A stretch of 64,000 nt of DNA, taken from assembly GCF_003833015.1 (NCBI RefSeq), contig NZ_RJLQ01000009.1, positions 1 through 64,000 on the forward strand. The letters are read 5' to 3'. The translations under genes were made by a program, and so were the position numbers. Below, one piece after another: positions 1 through 8,783 of the stretch. The notes under the pieces are model-generated. The model made no database searches. It saw only the letters and a list, made by a program, of their open reading frames with translations, and was not told the DNA's origin. This stretch comes from Clostridium sp. E02. Its GTDB lineage: Bacteria > Bacillota > Clostridia > Lachnospirales > Lachnospiraceae. Position 1 is the stretch's first letter. Each line of letters starts with the position of its first letter.

Positions 1-153
1 GTTAGTAATACCTTTCTGATTGTGTCCACCTCATTTCTAAGTCATGAGGTTCTATTATAATATATGAACTACTAATTGGGACATAATCATTTGTGATACA
101 CTAGGACATTATCATAAATGAATCATACAAATTTATGTAAAATTTAAAACTAT

Positions 154-182
154 TTGACTTGTATTTTGATTTGACTTATAAT
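154..182 (+). promoter_or_regulatory. Sigma-A promoter of the yicC operon
   Basis: The -35 box TTGACT (154-159) is followed by a 17-base spacer and a perfect TATAAT (177-182). Transcription should start near 189. This makes an ATG at 181 impossible as a translation start and supports the ATG at 217. Confidence 0.75.
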
Positions 183-216
183 GGATGGTATCTATGGCGA
201 AAGAGAGGCATTTGTA

Positions 217-1095
217 ATGATTAAGAGCATGACAGGTTTCGGTAGATACGAAACCGTCACGGAAGAGTATAAAATTTCCGTCGAGATGAAAGCTGTAAAT
301 CACAGATATTTGGATTTGAGCATAAAGATGCCGAAGAAATTTAGTTTTTTTGAAGCAGGAATTCGAACTTTATTAAAGAATGATATCCAGCGTGGAAAAG
401 TTGACGTTTTTATCAGCTATGAAGATTATACTGAGAATAAATTATGTTTAAAGTATAACAGTGCGTTGGCTGCTGAATACATGGAATATTTCGCAAGTAT
501 GGAGAAACAATTCGGAATTCAGAATGACATTACCGTATCGGCACTTGCTAATTGTCCCGAAGTACTTAAAATGGCGGAAGAACCAGAAGATGAAGATCAG
601 ATGTGGATACTACTTTCTAAAACAGTGGAAGAAGCTGCGAAACGTTTTGTGGAAACACGAAAGACAGAAGGGGAAACTTTAAAGGTCGATCTTCTTTTGA
701 AATTGAATTACATGTCTGAAATTTTAGATTTTATAGAAGAAAGATCTCCCAAAATACTGGCAGAATACCGGACAAAGCTAGAAGATAAGGTAAGAGAGAT
801 GTTGGAGAGTGCTTCCATTGATGATGGAAGAATTGCAACAGAAGTTACGATATTTGCTGATAAAATCTGTGTAGATGAAGAAACGGTCCGTTTAAGAAGC
901 CATATTGAGAACACAATGACGGAACTAAAAAACGGTGGTATAGTAGGGAGAAAACTGGATTTTATTGCTCAGGAGATGAATCGGGAAGCCAACACAATCC
1001 TTTCTAAGGCAAACGACTTAGAGATCTCTGACAAGGCAATTATATTAAAAACTGAGATTGAGAAAGTTCGGGAACAGATTCAGAATATCGAGTAG
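217..1095 (+). CDS. yicC: YicC/YloC family endoribonuclease-like protein
   Basis: The 292-residue product opens with the family signature MIKSMTGFG and ends with the conserved DUF1732 domain (about residues 205-292), which contains the FADKICVDEETVRLRSHI block. YicC proteins are linked to endoribonuclease activity and stress or stationary-phase RNA turnover; the exact substrate here is unknown. The start at 217 is preferred because an in-frame ATG at 181 lies inside the -10 box, while 217 is preceded by AGAGAGG. The gene leads a cluster with gmk and rpoZ, an order common in Firmicutes, although the small remA gene often found between yicC and gmk is missing. Confidence 0.93.
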   Translation: MIKSMTGFGRYETVTEEYKISVEMKAVNHRYLDLSIKMPKKFSFFEAGIRTLLKNDIQRGKVDVFISYEDYTENKLCLKYNSALAAEYMEYFASMEKQFGIQNDITVSALANCPEVLKMAEEPEDEDQMWILLSKTVEEAAKRFVETRKTEGETLKVDLLLKLNYMSEILDFIEERSPKILAEYRTKLEDKVREMLESASIDDGRIATEVTIFADKICVDEETVRLRSHIENTMTELKNGGIVGRKLDFIAQEMNREANTILSKANDLEISDKAIILKTEIEKVREQIQNIE

Positions 1096-1107
1096 GGAGA
1101 ACGCAGA

Positions 1108-1728
1108 ATGAATGAGCAAGGCATGCTGGTAGTTGTATCCGGCTTTTCGGGTGCCGGTAAGGGTACATTAATGAAAGAATTATTGAACCGGTATGAGAAT
1201 TATGCGCTGTCTATTTCCGCAACCACCAGAACCCCAAGACAAGGGGAAGTGGATGGGAAGGAATATTTTTTCGTGACAGACAGATATTTTAAGGATATGA
1301 TCGAACATAATGCGTTAATCGAATATGCTCAATATGTAAGTCATTTCTATGGTACCCCCAAAGAATATGTTTTAAACCAGATGAAAAAAGGGAAAGATGT
1401 GATTCTGGAGATTGAGATACAAGGAGCGTTAAAAGTAAAGGAACGTTTTCCAGAGGCGATTCTCGTTTTTGTAATGCCGCCAAGTGCAGAGGAATTAAAA
1501 AGACGTCTTGTAGGCAGAGGAACGGAAAGTATGGAAGTTATTAATGCCAGATTGCAAAGAGCAGCGGAAGAAGCTGATGGTATGGAAGCTTATGATTATA
1601 TCCTGATTAATGACAAGATTGATACCTGTGTGGAACAAATGCATCGAATGATTCAGGTGCAGCACAATCGTGCCTCTAATAATATGGCATTTTTATCCCA
1701 GATCCGGGAAGAATTAAAGAATATATAA
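1108..1728 (+). CDS. gmk: Guanylate kinase
   Basis: This 206-residue protein converts GMP and ATP to GDP and ADP in the cytoplasm. The P-loop GFSGAGKGT is at residues 12-20. The GMP-binding segment with RTPRQGEVDGKEYFF follows at about 42-56, and the LID arginines (RRLVGRG) are near 132. Length is normal for the family. It begins 12 bases after yicC with an AGGGAG ribosome binding site and is followed by rpoZ, so the three are probably co-transcribed. Confidence 0.97.
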   Translation: MNEQGMLVVVSGFSGAGKGTLMKELLNRYENYALSISATTRTPRQGEVDGKEYFFVTDRYFKDMIEHNALIEYAQYVSHFYGTPKEYVLNQMKKGKDVILEIEIQGALKVKERFPEAILVFVMPPSAEELKRRLVGRGTESMEVINARLQRAAEEADGMEAYDYILINDKIDTCVEQMHRMIQVQHNRASNNMAFLSQIREELKNI

Positions 1729-1754
1729 ATTCGATTAAGAAAGGGGAATGGAAG

Positions 1755-2009
1755 ATGTTACATCCATCTTATTCAGATTTGATTAAAATAGTAAATAGTG
1801 AGGTAGTGCCTGGTGATGCACCGGTTGTACAGAGCCGTTATTCAATTGTGATTGCCGCAGCCAAGAGAGCAAGACAGATTATTGCCAATTCAGAACTTGA
1901 GGGCTCTGAGGCTGGAAGAAAACCGCTTTCTGTTGCCGTAGAAGAATTATGGAACGGCGATGTAAAGATTTTAAGCGAAGCGGATGCTGCTGCAGAAGAC
2001 GATAATTAG
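1755..2009 (+). CDS. rpoZ: RNA polymerase omega subunit
   Basis: This is an 84-residue omega subunit, the small chaperone-like subunit that helps assemble beta-prime into RNA polymerase. The N-terminal LHPSYSDLIKIV and the RYSIVIAAAKRARQI helix are typical of Firmicute omega proteins. An AAAGGGGA Shine-Dalgarno sequence precedes the ATG. The gmk-rpoZ neighbourhood supports the call despite the small size. A hairpin with a T-run follows immediately. Confidence 0.95.
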   Translation: MLHPSYSDLIKIVNSEVVPGDAPVVQSRYSIVIAAAKRARQIIANSELEGSEAGRKPLSVAVEELWNGDVKILSEADAAAEDDN

Positions 2010-2015
2010 GAAGAG

Positions 2016-2047
2016 GGCCGTCTCCGTTTTGGTAGATGGCCTTTTCT
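2016..2047 (+). terminator. Probable intrinsic terminator after rpoZ
   Basis: GGCCGTCT (2016-2023) pairs with AGATGGCC (2034-2041), with one G-U pair, followed by a TTTCTTT-like run. It separates yicC-gmk-rpoZ from rimO; partial read-through is likely because rimO starts only about 30 bases later. Confidence 0.6.
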
Positions 2048-2078
2048 TTCATTGAAAAAGAGTGACAGGAGTTTAAGG

Positions 2079-3419
2079 ATGAAGTTATTATGCATATCAC
2101 TGGGATGTGATAAGAATCTCGTTGATACAGAGATGATGTTAGGTCTGCTTAATAAAGACGGATATACGTTTACGGATGATGAATATGAGGCAGATGTGAT
2201 TGTGATCAATACATGCTGCTTCATTGGTGATGCGAAAGAAGAAAGTGTAAATACGATTTTAGAGATGGCCCAAAGGAAAGTAGATGGGAACTGCAAGGCA
2301 TTGATTGTAACGGGATGCCTTGCACAAAGATATAAGCAGGAAATTGTTGATGAAATTCCAGAAGTAGACGGAATATTAGGAACTTCTACCTACGACGAAA
2401 TATCCAGTGTGTTAAAAGAAGCACTGGGAGGAAAAGAGCATGTAAAACGGTTCCATGAATTAGATCAGATTCCTGAGGTGTCTGTGGATCGTGTCCTTAC
2501 AACTGGTGGGCATTATGCATTTTTAAAGATCGCTGAAGGTTGTGATAAACACTGCACTTATTGCATTATACCGACTTTGAGAGGGAACTATCGAAGTGTT
2601 CCGATGGAACGGCTCGTAAAAGAGGCAGAAACCCTAGCTGATAAAGGGGTGAAGGAACTGATCCTAGTTGCTCAGGAGACTACCTTATATGGTATGGATT
2701 TATATCAGAAAAAGGCTTTGCCGGAACTATTAAAAAAACTTTGCCGGATATCCGGGATTCAGTGGATTCGGGTCCAGTATTGCTATCCTGAGGAGATAAC
2801 AGAAGAACTGATAGCCACCATTAAGGCGGAAGAAAAAATATGTCATTATTTAGATCTTCCCATTCAGCATGCCAGTGACCGTATCTTAAAACGGATGGGG
2901 CGTAAGACTACGAAATCGCAGCTGCGTCAAATAGTAAAAGCACTAAAAACTGAAATCCCAGATATGGCTCTTAGAACAACTCTAATTTCAGGATTTCCGG
3001 GAGAGACAGAGGAAGATCACGAAGAATTGATGGAATTTGTCAATGAAATGGAGTTTGAACGTCTTGGTGTATTTGCCTATTCGGCAGAAGAAGACACTCC
3101 GGCGGCTGAATTTGAAAATCAGGTTCCTGAAGAAGTGAAGGCAGAACGACGTGATGCTATTATGGAACTTCAGCAGGAAGTTTCAATGGAACATTCTCAG
3201 TCTATGATTGGTAAGACGCTGTTTGTTATGATAGAAGGAAAAGTTGCAGATGAGAATGCGTATGTAGGAAGAACTTATATGGATGGGCCCCGTGTGGATG
3301 GAATGATTTTCGTACAAACAGGGGAAGAACTGATGTCAGGTGATTTTGCCAAAGTCCGTGTAATTGGGGCGATGGAATATGATTTGATTGGAGAGTTAGA
3401 AGATGAATCTGCCAAATAA
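2079..3419 (+). CDS. rimO: Ribosomal protein S12 methylthiotransferase RimO
   Basis: This 446-residue radical SAM enzyme adds a methylthio group to the conserved aspartate of ribosomal protein S12. The N-terminal UPF0004 domain supplies three cluster cysteines (C10 in SLGCDKN, C46 in NTCC, C80 in TGCLAQ). The radical SAM motif CDKHCTYC gives C155, C159 and C162, and a TRAM domain covers about the last 65 residues. The ATG at 2079 has AGGAG eight bases upstream; an in-frame TTG at 2052 does not. Its end overlaps pgsA by 17 bases. SLGCDKN and the TRAM domain favour RimO over its relative MiaB. Confidence 0.95.
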   Translation: MKLLCISLGCDKNLVDTEMMLGLLNKDGYTFTDDEYEADVIVINTCCFIGDAKEESVNTILEMAQRKVDGNCKALIVTGCLAQRYKQEIVDEIPEVDGILGTSTYDEISSVLKEALGGKEHVKRFHELDQIPEVSVDRVLTTGGHYAFLKIAEGCDKHCTYCIIPTLRGNYRSVPMERLVKEAETLADKGVKELILVAQETTLYGMDLYQKKALPELLKKLCRISGIQWIRVQYCYPEEITEELIATIKAEEKICHYLDLPIQHASDRILKRMGRKTTKSQLRQIVKALKTEIPDMALRTTLISGFPGETEEDHEELMEFVNEMEFERLGVFAYSAEEDTPAAEFENQVPEEVKAERRDAIMELQQEVSMEHSQSMIGKTLFVMIEGKVADENAYVGRTYMDGPRVDGMIFVQTGEELMSGDFAKVRVIGAMEYDLIGELEDESAK

Positions 3420-3945
3420 ACTTACTATTTTAAGGGTTATTATGATTCCGTTCTTTGTTTTTTTCCTTTTAATGGAGGGCGGAAATAATCAGTTTTACCG
3501 TTTGATCGCAGCAGCTGTTTTTACCGCAGCAAGCTTTACGGATTTATTGGATGGAAAAATAGCCAGAAAATATGGACTGGTTACTAATTTTGGTAAATTT
3601 ATGGATCCTCTGGCAGATAAGCTGCTTGTTAGCGCTGGACTAATCTGTTTTACTGCGTTGAATCAGCTTCCTGCTTGGATCGTGATCGTGATTATTAGCA
3701 GAGAGTTTATTATCAGCGGGTTTCGCCTGGTAGCCTCTGACAATGGTGTTGTGATCGCAGCAAGCTATTGGGGGAAATTTAAAACCGTTTCCCAGATGAT
3801 TATGTCTGTACTTCTCATAGTTCATATTAATGTTTTATCTATTGTTACAACTGCTTTTGTCTGGATCGCTGTTGTCCTGACCATAATTTCACTTGTTGAT
3901 TACATCGCGAAAAATTATCGCGTGCTTATAGAGGGGAGTATATAG
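3403..3945 (+). CDS. pgsA: CDP-diacylglycerol--glycerol-3-phosphate 3-phosphatidyltransferase
   Basis: This 180-residue integral membrane enzyme makes phosphatidylglycerol phosphate, the committed step of acidic phospholipid synthesis. The CDP-alcohol phosphatidyltransferase signature is complete: DLLDGKIAR followed by GKFMDPLADK at about residues 48-75. Several hydrophobic helices flank it. The coding region overlaps the end of rimO by 17 bases and ends one base before cinA, consistent with one transcript. The rimO-pgsA-cinA order is common in Firmicutes. Confidence 0.95.
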   Translation: MNLPNKLTILRVIMIPFFVFFLLMEGGNNQFYRLIAAAVFTAASFTDLLDGKIARKYGLVTNFGKFMDPLADKLLVSAGLICFTALNQLPAWIVIVIISREFIISGFRLVASDNGVVIAASYWGKFKTVSQMIMSVLLIVHINVLSIVTTAFVWIAVVLTIISLVDYIAKNYRVLIEGSI

Positions 3946-3946
3946 C

Positions 3947-5194
3947 ATGATTGTAGAACTGATATCAGTAGGAACCGAGCTTCTTTTGGGGAATATCGTT
4001 AATACCAATACGCAGTACCTGGCAGAACAATGTGCCAAGCTTGGACTTTCGATGTACCATCAAGTAACAGTGGGGGACAACAGAGAGCGCCTAAAGGATG
4101 CCTTTCAAATCGCTCTCAAACGTTCCGATGTAGTGATTCTTACAGGTGGACTTGGTCCAACAGAGGATGATTTGACCAAGGAAGTCTGTGCAGAAGTGTT
4201 GGACTGTTCCTTGGAAAAAGATGCTCACACCAAAGACCGGATCAAACAATATTTTGAAAACAGTATTTACAAAGAAATTCCAGAGAATAACTGGAAACAG
4301 GCAATGGTTCCACATGGAGCAAAGGTTCTTGACAATGACAACGGTACGGCACCTGGAATTATCATGGAAAAAGACGGAAAAGCTGCTATTTTACTTCCTG
4401 GGCCTCCCAATGAGTTAGAACCTCTTTTTCGTGATCAGGTATTTCCGTTTCTAAAAGAGAAGCAGCCAGAGGTGATTCGTTCCCAGATGATAAAAATCTG
4501 TGGACATGGGGAGAGCCAGGTGGAAGATAAACTGCTTGATCTAATTAATGGACAAACCAATCCAACCATTGCAACCTATGCAAAAACTGCGGAAGTTCAT
4601 TTAAGAGTTACTGCAAAAGCGAAGAATGAAGAGGAAGCAAAGAACCTGTTAAAGCCACTTGTAAAAGAGATTAAAAGCCGGTTTGGTGATGATATATATA
4701 CGACGAAAGAAGTAGATTCCTTGGAGATGACTTTGGTACGTCTGTTAAAGAAATACAATCTGACTGTAACCACAGCAGAATCTTGCACCGGAGGTCTGAT
4801 TGCAGGTAGACTGGTGAATGTTTCTGGTGCGTCTGAGGTGTTTCGGGAAGGCTTTATTACTTATTCCAATAAGTCCAAAAGGAAACTTTTAGGTGTAAGC
4901 AAAAGCACTTTAAAAAAGCATGGTGCAGTTAGTGTGCAGACGGCAAAAGAGATGGCAACTGGAGGTGTTTTTGCAACGGATGCAGATGCTTGCCTTGCCG
5001 TTACTGGAATTGCAGGACCTGAATCAGAAGGAGAAAAACCCGTAGGACTTGTTTATATTGCTTGTTATATGAAAGATAAGGTAAAAGTAGAAGAATTCTT
5101 ATTTAAAGGGGATCGGCAGAAGATCAGAGAGCAGACTGTAATAAAGGCTTTGGATCTGCTTCGTCGTTCCATTCTTTTAAACTATCATTCGTAA
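3947..5194 (+). CDS. cinA: CinA family protein (nicotinamide-nucleotide amidohydrolase type)
   Basis: The 415-residue protein has the two-domain CinA layout. An N-terminal molybdopterin-binding-like domain (residues 1-170, with MIVELISVGTELLLG and TGGLGPTEDD) is followed by a C-terminal CinA/PncC domain (about 260-410) with TTAESCTGGLIAGR and AVTGIAGP. The family recycles pyridine nucleotides and in some species is induced with competence. In many Firmicutes recA follows; it does not here. Confidence 0.95.
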   Translation: MIVELISVGTELLLGNIVNTNTQYLAEQCAKLGLSMYHQVTVGDNRERLKDAFQIALKRSDVVILTGGLGPTEDDLTKEVCAEVLDCSLEKDAHTKDRIKQYFENSIYKEIPENNWKQAMVPHGAKVLDNDNGTAPGIIMEKDGKAAILLPGPPNELEPLFRDQVFPFLKEKQPEVIRSQMIKICGHGESQVEDKLLDLINGQTNPTIATYAKTAEVHLRVTAKAKNEEEAKNLLKPLVKEIKSRFGDDIYTTKEVDSLEMTLVRLLKKYNLTVTTAESCTGGLIAGRLVNVSGASEVFREGFITYSNKSKRKLLGVSKSTLKKHGAVSVQTAKEMATGGVFATDADACLAVTGIAGPESEGEKPVGLVYIACYMKDKVKVEEFLFKGDRQKIREQTVIKALDLLRRSILLNYHS

Positions 5195-5214
5195 CATTTG
5201 AGAGGGGGAGAGAA

Positions 5215-6546
5215 ATGGATACTCGTTTACGAAAAAAGCAGATGACCGCTGCATATCAGTATTCTTATGTGAAACTTATATTGAATTACTATATGCTGCT
5301 TGAATCTACAAAAGAGGAAACCGTTGTTTCTGATCAGGGTATGCAATACATTCAAAGACTGAATAGCTTGATGAAGAAACGGTTTTGTGGAGACGATGTA
5401 ACAGAAGATTTGTTAGAGCTGCGGCAGGATTTGACTCATGAAGTGGAAGTTCTAACCTCTTATACCGATTGCTTTCAAATTTACGAATATGTGATAAACA
5501 GGATAGAAAAAAAGTTTAATCCTAGTTTTGAAGTAGAGAATGAGGATGAAAAGCGAATCAAACAATTGATGGAATTTATAACTCAATCCGATGATTCTGC
5601 CATTATGAATGGGAGAATCAAAGAGATTATAGGACAGTTACCTATCCGACTGACGAAGCAGAAGTTTTTTAGTCTGGTGCTGGAAGGGCTATCGGTATAC
5701 ATCGGATCCCCAAAAGAAAATTTAAAGGATATGATGTATATTCTGCGAACGGAATCCATGGCAAAGCTGCCAGATGGGATGGGTGCAACGCAGAAAGAGC
5801 TTTTTGAAATACTAGAACAGTTTCGTCATGCAGACTATATTAATATAACCGCTCAAGGATATGAGGAAGCGGTGGCAAAACTTGCTTATGTCAGTGATAA
5901 GTTGATGGAAGAATCAGGATTATATGTGATGATTCAGGATATTATAAATGATTTTTGTGTTTTGGTGTTTGCTGGACCTGATGCCGTGATGGAAATAAGG
6001 GAAGAAGAACTTTATCGATCAATGATAGAAGGAGTACTACATCAATTTGATGCCGATGGAGATTCGTTTGAAAAAGACGGTGGTTATAATCAATTGGCTC
6101 AACTTGAAGGAAGACAAGAAGCATATTATGAGAAATATATTAGAGTAGAACTGCCTCAGAACGAAATTGATTGGGAAAAAGATCCAGATTATGTAAGAGC
6201 GCTTAATGTGGATCGGTTGTTATCTGGAAGTGGTTTTGTCCAATTGTTTGAAGTGCCATGTATCAAAAAGGAAGAAGAGACTGGTTTGGTAGATCGTATC
6301 TATCTAGAAAAAGAGACGGAACTCTTTTTTAAAGAACTTGAAGGCGTGTTTTCTCATGAATCCAAACTAGTTGTTCGGGCTGTTATGGCTAAAGTGTTAT
6401 CGGATCTCCCTGTTTATTTTAATAACATCGATGAGATACAAAATTATATTAGAAAAAATTTGGAGAGTTGTCTAGATCTAGCAGAAAAAGTGACTTGTAT
6501 GGAATTATTGGAAGAGCTGATGGATTATGAAAATAAATTGGTATAA
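5215..6546 (+). CDS. Conserved Lachnospiraceae protein, DUF6179-like
   Basis: This is a 443-residue soluble, acidic, mostly helical protein with no signal peptide or membrane segment. It resembles uncharacterised clostridial proteins grouped under DUF6179; I am moderately sure of that label and know no function. A GAGGGGGAG site precedes the ATG. Its last 20 bases overlap the next gene, and it is followed by another unknown gene, a DUF2953 protein and gerW. The setting allows, but does not prove, a sporulation-related role. Confidence 0.75.
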   Translation: MDTRLRKKQMTAAYQYSYVKLILNYYMLLESTKEETVVSDQGMQYIQRLNSLMKKRFCGDDVTEDLLELRQDLTHEVEVLTSYTDCFQIYEYVINRIEKKFNPSFEVENEDEKRIKQLMEFITQSDDSAIMNGRIKEIIGQLPIRLTKQKFFSLVLEGLSVYIGSPKENLKDMMYILRTESMAKLPDGMGATQKELFEILEQFRHADYINITAQGYEEAVAKLAYVSDKLMEESGLYVMIQDIINDFCVLVFAGPDAVMEIREEELYRSMIEGVLHQFDADGDSFEKDGGYNQLAQLEGRQEAYYEKYIRVELPQNEIDWEKDPDYVRALNVDRLLSGSGFVQLFEVPCIKKEEETGLVDRIYLEKETELFFKELEGVFSHESKLVVRAVMAKVLSDLPVYFNNIDEIQNYIRKNLESCLDLAEKVTCMELLEELMDYENKLV

Positions 6547-6856
6547 TCATCTCTACGTTGGTGAAAAAGCGAGAAAGAAACGGTACCGTATCATTCAGGA
6601 AATCAGAAAGGAAAAGTCTCATTCGAATATTTATGTGATTACACCAGCGACGAATGGGAATAATATACTTGATATCTATCCGACTACGTTTTTTGAATTC
6701 CCGTTTTTAAAAGAAGAAACGTTTCTGATTTTGGGAATTGCGGCCGATTATTTTGAAGCGCTTGAAGTAGCCGGACGTGTGATTCATGACTTGTACCGAA
6801 AAACAGGTGGCTTCGATCTGAAAATTTTTTTGGAAGAAGAGGCCGGTAAGGTGTGA
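6527..6856 (+). CDS. Conserved hypothetical protein, 109 residues
   Basis: This is a small, basic-to-neutral soluble protein that I do not recognise. Its N-terminus is rich in lysine and arginine (GEKARKKRYRIIQEIRKEK), followed by an alpha/beta pattern containing ITPATNGNNILDIYP and a helix ending in RVIHDLYRKTGGFDL. It overlaps the preceding gene by 20 bases and ends just before the DUF2953 gene, so translational coupling is likely. The tight packing makes it a real gene despite the lack of a named family. Confidence 0.75.
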   Translation: MKINWYNHLYVGEKARKKRYRIIQEIRKEKSHSNIYVITPATNGNNILDIYPTTFFEFPFLKEETFLILGIAADYFEALEVAGRVIHDLYRKTGGFDLKIFLEEEAGKV

Positions 6857-6857
6857 G

Positions 6858-7757
6858 GTGTTCATGCTACCTATTATTTTATTACTATTAAAACTATTGG
6901 GGCTGTTGATTCTGATCGTTCTAGGTTTGCTTATTGCGGTTATACTGCTTGTATCTTTCGTTCCGGTAAGGTACCGGGCGGAAGGATCTTATATGGAAAT
7001 GATAAAAGGGGATTTATGTCTATCCTGGTTGCTACATATCCTTTCCGTTAAGGTTTCCTATGCCGACGATGTAAGTATCAGGATCCGGTTGTTTGGCATT
7101 CGTATTTTAAAGCCAAAAAAGATAGATGAAGAATTAAAAGAAGCAAAAGAAATCCTGGTCCAGACCATGGAAGTGAAAGAACCGGAATCCGTGAAAGAAA
7201 TACGGGAATTAAAGTCTGATATTAAAAAAGAGTTTAAAGACCAATCAAAGTACCAGCCGTCATCTGATAAAGAAGAAAATAAAGAAAAAGAATCTTGGCT
7301 GAAAAGAATCTGGAATAAAATCAGGAAAAAGATTAAGACTCTATTAAAGAAACTTCGGTTTATTTCTCGCAAAATTTGTGATACACTGAAACAGATAAAA
7401 GAGAAAAAAGAAGAGATTCAGTCATGGATTACGAACAAAGAAAACCAAAAAACATGGAAGCTTTTCATACGGCAGGGAAAAAAGCTTTTGATTCATATAC
7501 TCCCGAGAAAAGGAACCTGCAATGTGACATTTGGTTTTGAAGACCCTTATTATACCGGACAAGTTCTTATGGCTGCTGGTTTATTTTATCCATTCTGCCA
7601 TAAATACTTAAATCTTTATCCGGCTTTTGACCGGACGGTATTTACGATTGAGGGTAAATTACAAGGAAGAATTCGTTTGGGTACCGTGTTAATCATTGGA
7701 ATCCGAATGTTCTTTGATCGGAATTTCAGAGTACTGTTAAAAAAATGGCTTCGATAA
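6858..7757 (+). CDS. DUF2953 domain-containing membrane-anchored protein
   Basis: The 299-residue protein has one long N-terminal hydrophobic helix (about residues 2-32) and then a large soluble part. The middle (about 90-190) is a highly charged Lys/Glu-rich, probably coiled segment. The C-terminus contains GTCNVTFGFEDPYYTGQVL, typical of DUF2953 proteins, which in spore formers usually lie directly upstream of gerW/ytfJ, as here. The start may be the GTG at 6858 or the ATG at 6864. Its 3-prime end lies 17 bases before the preferred gerW start. Confidence 0.85.
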   Translation: MFMLPIILLLLKLLGLLILIVLGLLIAVILLVSFVPVRYRAEGSYMEMIKGDLCLSWLLHILSVKVSYADDVSIRIRLFGIRILKPKKIDEELKEAKEILVQTMEVKEPESVKEIRELKSDIKKEFKDQSKYQPSSDKEENKEKESWLKRIWNKIRKKIKTLLKKLRFISRKICDTLKQIKEKKEEIQSWITNKENQKTWKLFIRQGKKLLIHILPRKGTCNVTFGFEDPYYTGQVLMAAGLFYPFCHKYLNLYPAFDRTVFTIEGKLQGRIRLGTVLIIGIRMFFDRNFRVLLKKWLR

Positions 7758-7774
7758 AGGAGGATTGGCTTTCG

Positions 7775-8197
7775 ATGGCAGATAATTATTTTACATCTAC
7801 GGTGGAAGCACTGTTTAAAGGGATGGATTCGTTTGTAGCAACAAAAACGGTAGTCGGAGAAGCGGTAAAGGTGGATGACACCATAATCCTGCCTCTCGTG
7901 GATGTAACCTGCGGGATGGCATCTGGTTCTTTTGCTGAGAATGCAAAGGAAAAAGGGGCTGGCGGGATGCATGCGAAGATGAGCCCGAGTGCTGTATTGA
8001 TTATACAAAATGGTGTTACAAAGTTGGTAAATGTAAAACAACAGGATGCAGTCACTAAGATCCTTGATATGGTTCCCGATTTTGTAAATAAATTCGCAGG
8101 TGGAAACAAAGAGGTATCACCAGAAGCCATAAAAATGGCAGAAGAGATGGCAGCATCAAAAGAGAAAGAGCAAAAGGAAGACAATGGGGAAGAATAA
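7775..8197 (+). CDS. gerW: GerW family spore protein (YtfJ)
   Basis: This 140-residue protein belongs to the GerW/YtfJ sporulation family, needed for normal spore germination in Bacillus. Recognisable features are the N-terminal FTSTVEALFKGMDSFV helix, the glycine-rich GAGGMHAKMSPSAVLII core and a Lys/Glu-rich tail. The ATG at 7775 has AAAGGAGG 11 bases upstream; the earlier in-frame ATG at 7745 lies inside the DUF2953 gene and lacks a good site. The neighbouring DUF2953 gene supports the assignment. Confidence 0.92.
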   Translation: MADNYFTSTVEALFKGMDSFVATKTVVGEAVKVDDTIILPLVDVTCGMASGSFAENAKEKGAGGMHAKMSPSAVLIIQNGVTKLVNVKQQDAVTKILDMVPDFVNKFAGGNKEVSPEAIKMAEEMAASKEKEQKEDNGEE

Positions 8198-8250
8198 GAA
8201 AGGGATAAGCCGCATAGGATGTCATATAGTCGAATGGATAGAGGGATGAT

Positions 8251-8388
8251 ATGAGAAGAGTATGCGGACTTATGCTGTTCTGTTTCGGAACAGGTATGGC
8301 AATCCTGTTATTTATCCCGGCAACAATTGTTACAATCCTATTTATAATTGGCTGTCTGGTACTGGGATATAATTTATTTTGTTGCTAG
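8251..8388 (+). CDS. Small hydrophobic membrane protein, 45 residues
   Basis: An ATG at 8251 preceded by GAGGG opens 45 codons ending at TAG 8388. The translation starts MRRVCGLMLFCFGTGMAILL and is almost entirely hydrophobic, with positively charged residues only at the N-terminus, suggesting one hairpin or two short membrane helices. It lies 53 bases after gerW and before a strong terminator, so it is probably the last gene of the operon. Small proteins of this shape occur in clostridia, but I know no function. Confidence 0.6.
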   Translation: MRRVCGLMLFCFGTGMAILLFIPATIVTILFIIGCLVLGYNLFCC

Positions 8389-8411
8389 CGGAGCTTGCCG
8401 TTGTTATAGAT

Positions 8412-8446
8412 GAGGTCCGGTTTTATTAACCGGATCTCTAATTTTG
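8412..8446 (+). terminator. Intrinsic terminator closing the gerW operon
   Basis: GAGGTCCGGTT (8412-8422, preceding base T) pairs with AACCGGATCTC (8428-8438), with one G-U pair and a 5-base loop, followed by TAATTTT. Confidence 0.8.
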
Positions 8447-8450
8447 ACAT

Positions 8451-8483
8451 AAAAAATACTCCCAACTAATATCAGTCAGGAGT
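8451..8483 (-). terminator. Intrinsic terminator of rpmB
   Basis: Read on the minus strand, ACTCCTGACT pairs with AGTTGGGAGT (two G-U pairs) and is followed by ATTTTTT. It lies just after the rpmB stop. Confidence 0.7.
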
Positions 8484-8492
8484 TTCCAGTGA

Positions 8493-8678
8493 TTAAGCTC
8501 TTTCAACTAATCCGGATCTCAAACAGGAAGTACATACGTACATCTTTTTAGAGCCGCCTGTTACTTTAACTTTAACGGACTTTACATTTGCTTTCCACAT
8601 CTTATTGGATCTTCTATGGGAATGGCTCACTGCATTGCCGAAGTGAGCAGCCTTTTCACAAATTGCACATTTAGCCAT
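8493..8678 (-). CDS. rpmB: 50S ribosomal protein L28
   Basis: This 61-residue L28 has two CxxC pairs (CAIC near the N-terminus and CTSC near the C-terminus), the zinc-binding C+ type. The SHSHRRSNKMWKANVKSVKV core is characteristic. A GGAGGTG site lies just before the ATG. It is monocistronic, transcribed away from the Asp23-yloV-recG cluster; the same divergent layout is known in Bacillus. Confidence 0.97.
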   Translation of the reverse strand: MAKCAICEKAAHFGNAVSHSHRRSNKMWKANVKSVKVKVTGGSKKMYVCTSCLRSGLVERA

Positions 8679-8739
8679 GATTGCACCTCCTTAAAAACTA
8701 CTTGGATTTTTTGTTGATATAAAAACCCACAACAAGTGT

Positions 8740-8768
8740 ATAATACCAGAAAATAAAATGCTTTGCAA
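8740..8768 (-). promoter_or_regulatory. Sigma-A promoter of rpmB
   Basis: On the minus strand, TTGCAA (8768-8763), a 17-base spacer and TATTAT (8745-8740). The leader to the rpmB ATG is about 55 bases. Confidence 0.6.
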
Positions 8769-8783
8769 GTGAAAAATAAAATT

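Noticed and set aside
181-216. ATG at 181 as the yicC start
   Set aside because: It lies inside the TATAAT box and has no ribosome binding site.
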